DNA of 44,369 bases from Fusarium oxysporum f. sp. lycopersici 4287. Its lineage: Eukaryota > Ascomycota > Sordariomycetes > Hypocreales > Nectriaceae. This document shows, one piece after another, positions 42,058-44,369 of the stretch (the stretch's first letter is position 1; each line of letters begins with the position of its first letter). Position numbers and translations under genes: made by a program. Below the pieces are notes generated by a model. That model ran no database searches, was not told the DNA's origin, and saw nothing but the letters and a program-made list of their open reading frames with translations. Location: positions 36,851-81,219 of the forward strand of contig NC_030991.1 of NCBI RefSeq assembly GCF_000149955.1. The letters are read 5' to 3'.

Positions 42058-42611
42058 GATGACAATGGTGTTGATGTGTAACGATTGATTGAATCTTATG
42101 ATAGCTAGCGGATGGTATTGATGATGATCAAGTCAGCGCATGGCTGCTTGAGATGGCATTTTATACTTGGCTGGAGTGCTTCCAATCTCCAGATCTCGTA
42201 ATACAATTGCATTGCCTCCTCCAAACTATATTTAGAATAGAGGTCAGTTCTGGTCATTGTGCAGGCCATTACCAACTAACTCGCATGTGAAGTGATCCAC
42301 TTATGCGCCAAAGATAAGCTTACACTGGCGTCGTTATATTGATTGGGTCATTTGACTATTGGAAGACCGTAATATAATGCTCCGATACGTGAAACTCAAG
42401 GTGACCGTGCAAAGGTGCATCAGTCAGATCAGGGACCTCGGTTAGTACTATAACCGCATATAACCGCCAGTGAAGGCATTCTTAAAATACCTTTATAACC
42501 CCATTAGAAAACACGGAACGAGCCATGATCTGATTTTATCGTGGCTTCCTGCAGATAATCGTATTACAACTGTCATAACACCTCCTTTATCATGTAACCC
42601 TCCCCTGCTAC
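42058..42611. other. Intergenic, promoter side of the secreted protein gene
   Basis: No gene seen. TTATACTTGG at about 42160 could be a TATA-like element for the minus-strand gene, but this is weak. Confidence 0.3.
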
Positions 42612-43285
42612 CAGTGTTGCTAATAATATGGCAATAAAGTAGTATATTGCAATATAACCCATATGGTATGGGCTTTCTCATATTGTGACAATATGATATG
42701 AAGATTTTGATATTCCGACAATATAATATGAGGGCGTCCATATTGACAATATATTATTTATATTGGGATGTTTGTCCTGGGGTGAAATTGCCTCTTGAGT
42801 AGCGGGCAGGTCTTACCCTATACTAGCGACAGGGATACTTGGCATTTTATTGGTTAAAACGTGGCCACGCGTTGTTTCCACGCATCAGGGGAGGTACGAT
42901 TGGTACTAACCATGTTCGGCTGGACCTCCCCTGCCGACATTGGCCATCGTCGCCTCTGCCCATTTTCTTTGTCATGGTGGAGCCGAGACAGACTTACCGC
43001 CATGCCTCAATAGCGCCTCCATTTGGTAAAATGGTCACAACGAAGAGAATCGTCAATTTCAGTCGACTTGGCGACGAGATTTGTGCAGAAGCAGTTTAGT
43101 GATGGGGTCACGTGGAATATATTGGGTGTATTGTCACACTGCCAATATATTGGGTTCTTGGTAATAAATACAATATGAGCCATGTTCATATTGGGTAATA
43201 CAATATGCACCCCTTGACAATACAATAATATTGCGAGGGGGTCCATATTGGCAATATCGTATTGTTTATATTATTAGCAACACTG
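42612..43285. mobile_element. Non-autonomous hAT-like element (674 bp)
   Basis: Ends CAGTGTTGCTAATAATAT (left) and its reverse complement (right), 18 bp perfect. Flanking octamers CCTGCTAC (42604-42611) and CTTGCTAC (43286-43293) match at 7 of 8. Both subterminal regions are rich in ATATTG/CAATAT words in opposite orientation. No transposase. It lies about 165 bp upstream of the dehydrogenase start. Confidence 0.8.
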
Positions 43286-43450
43286 CTTGCTACTCTGACA
43301 GCCACTAATATCAGACATCAGAACACCATCAGAACACCGCAAACTCTAATTACGCCGCAAGTCATAAACTCATCTCTTGACCTTTATAAAACACGGCACA
43401 TTTTTATGCACGATGGGAGATCAATCCCCCGAGTTATTCAACTGCACACA

Positions 43451-44369
43451 ATGGGCTCAGCATCTCGAGTAGCGATTGTAGGCGTCGGCGAAGTCGGCGG
43501 TGCCGTCGCTTATAACCTTGCACTGAATTCTATCCCCGGCGAGTTGCTTCTCGTCGACCTCGATCTCAATCTGAGAAATGCTCAGATCGAAGACCTCTCC
43601 GATGTCATCTACAGTACTAATAGCAGTACACGTGTACGTCCAGCCACGTATCGTGAGGCCGCTCAGAGCGACCTCGTGGTCATAACCGCTGCATCTAAAC
43701 ACACGTTAGGTAAGCGTCCAAGTATACTTGTTTTTGCTACAGGCTTATGGTTCTTTCAAGGGCAGACAACGGTTGACTATACGTCTCGGAACACTTCGAT
43801 GATACGTGAGGTGATGGAGGCGATGAAACCTTTCCGACCTGACACGGTTTTGCTGGTTGTGGCAAATCCTGTTGACTTGCTAACATCCATCGCCAAAGAC
43901 ATGGCGGGACTTCCTTCGTCTCAGGTCATCGGCACCGGTACTACTCTCGACACTTATAGACTTCGTGGGATGGTTGCATCTCGTGCTTTGGTGAGTACCC
44001 GCGACTCTAACAAACGTCTCAATCTCTCTAATACAGCACCATTATAGGTATCACCGTCTGCTGTAGATGCATTCGTCGTGGGCCGTCACGGGGAAGACCA
44101 AGTAGTCACCTGGTCTTCAGCAAGCATTGGCGCGGTCCCTAATGCTGACGTACAAATGTTCAATGCTCTTGATCGCAATAGAATTGAACTAATCTGCAAG
44201 CGTCGATCGCAAAGTATCATACGGGGTAAAGGCTCTGCGCCGTTCGGGATTGCTTCAGTCGCTGCTAATTTGTGCTGTTCTGTTATCTTGGACAAGCGTG
44301 CGGTATACCCCGTTAGTCACTTTCAAGAGCAGTATGGATGTTGTCTCAGTATGCCTGCTGTTATTGGAA
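43451..44369 (+). CDS. L-lactate/malate dehydrogenase family protein (3' end beyond window)
   Basis: ATG 43451 (MGSASRVAIVGVGEVGGAVA); a longer frame to 43262 only reads through a transposable element. Exons 43451-43709, 43761-43990 and 44048 to the window end; introns 43710-43760 (GTAAGC) and 43991-44047 (GTGAGT) are in frame. Seen: the NAD-binding GxGxxG, the acidic pair after LLLVD, VANPVDLLTSIA, the LDTYRLR Asp/Arg pair, and the catalytic His in GRHGED. The mobile-loop arginine of lactate dehydrogenases (GESR type) is Thr here (LGQTTVDYTSRN), and no Gln/Arg specificity pair is evident. It may be a fungal LDH-like subgroup with another 2-hydroxyacid substrate. The C-terminal helices lie outside the window. 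Confidence 0.82.

Noticed and set aside
43262..43450. Earlier start of the dehydrogenase at 43262
   Set aside because: The extension begins inside a transposable element and adds a non-family N-terminus; ATG 43451 directly precedes the Rossmann motif.
1..44369. Starship-type giant element
   Set aside because: Patatin and NLR genes are common Starship cargo, but no DUF3435 captain gene or Starship boundary is visible in the window.

Overview
The window is nuclear DNA of a filamentous ascomycete (Pezizomycotina, probably a Sordariomycete). The signs are short 46-170 nt GT-AG introns with CTGAC/CTAAC branch sites, fungal NLR architectures (NACHT-WD40 and patatin-NB-ARC-TPR-ankyrin), PD-(D/E)XK-like genes, and transposons of the Fot/pogo, hAT and MULE types. 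It reads as a fast-rearranging accessory or subtelomere-like compartment: most large genes are broken and nearly every break can be traced to a mobile element or an inversion.

Layout. 1-3.9 kb: the N-terminal zinc-finger piece of a DUF3505/OrsD-like gene (612-992) abuts the C-terminal 80% of a NACHT-WD40 NLR (993-3882). 4.2-11.9 kb, minus strand: a patatin-NB-ARC-TPR-ankyrin NLR interrupted by a hAT transposon (8615-11723) with a perfect 8-bp target duplication. 13.1-14.4 kb: a PD-(D/E)XK-like gene. 14.5-16.8 kb, minus strand: the missing C-part of the DUF3505-like gene abuts the missing N-part of the NACHT-WD40 NLR. 17.7-18.8 kb: a coiled-coil protein gene. 18.9-22.0 and 30.0-33.1 kb: two nearly identical 3,043-bp MULE copies in inverted orientation. 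They flank 8 kb holding a zinc-finger / tyrosine-recombinase-like / RecQ-type helicase gene (22.0-25.8 kb) and a second DUF3505-like gene (27.3-29.9 kb). 33.9-44.4 kb: a further zinc-finger fragment, several MITE-like elements, an intact PD-(D/E)XK-like gene, an apparently intact Fot/pogo transposon, a protein with a duplicated domain, a small secreted cysteine-rich protein, and the 5' part of an L-lactate/malate dehydrogenase-family gene.

Two structural histories can be read directly. (1) The broken genes at 612-3882 and 14881-16768 are reciprocal halves. One 15.1-kb inversion, with breakpoints sharing AAGG at 989-992 and 16108-16111, explains both, and undoing it joins both reading frames without gain or loss of a base. 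(2) The 9-bp MULE target duplication (TTGGGTCCT) is split between the two copies, so the 8,068-bp interval between them was inverted by recombination between the MULEs.

The most interesting protein is the minus-strand gene at 22046-25825. It carries two C2H2-like fingers, a central region whose Arg, Lys, Arg, His and Tyr residues have tyrosine-recombinase spacing (including His-9-Tyr), and a RecQ-like DEAD/H helicase core that is cut off before its second RecA domain. Parts of related genes occur at four other places here, which suggests a mobile family.
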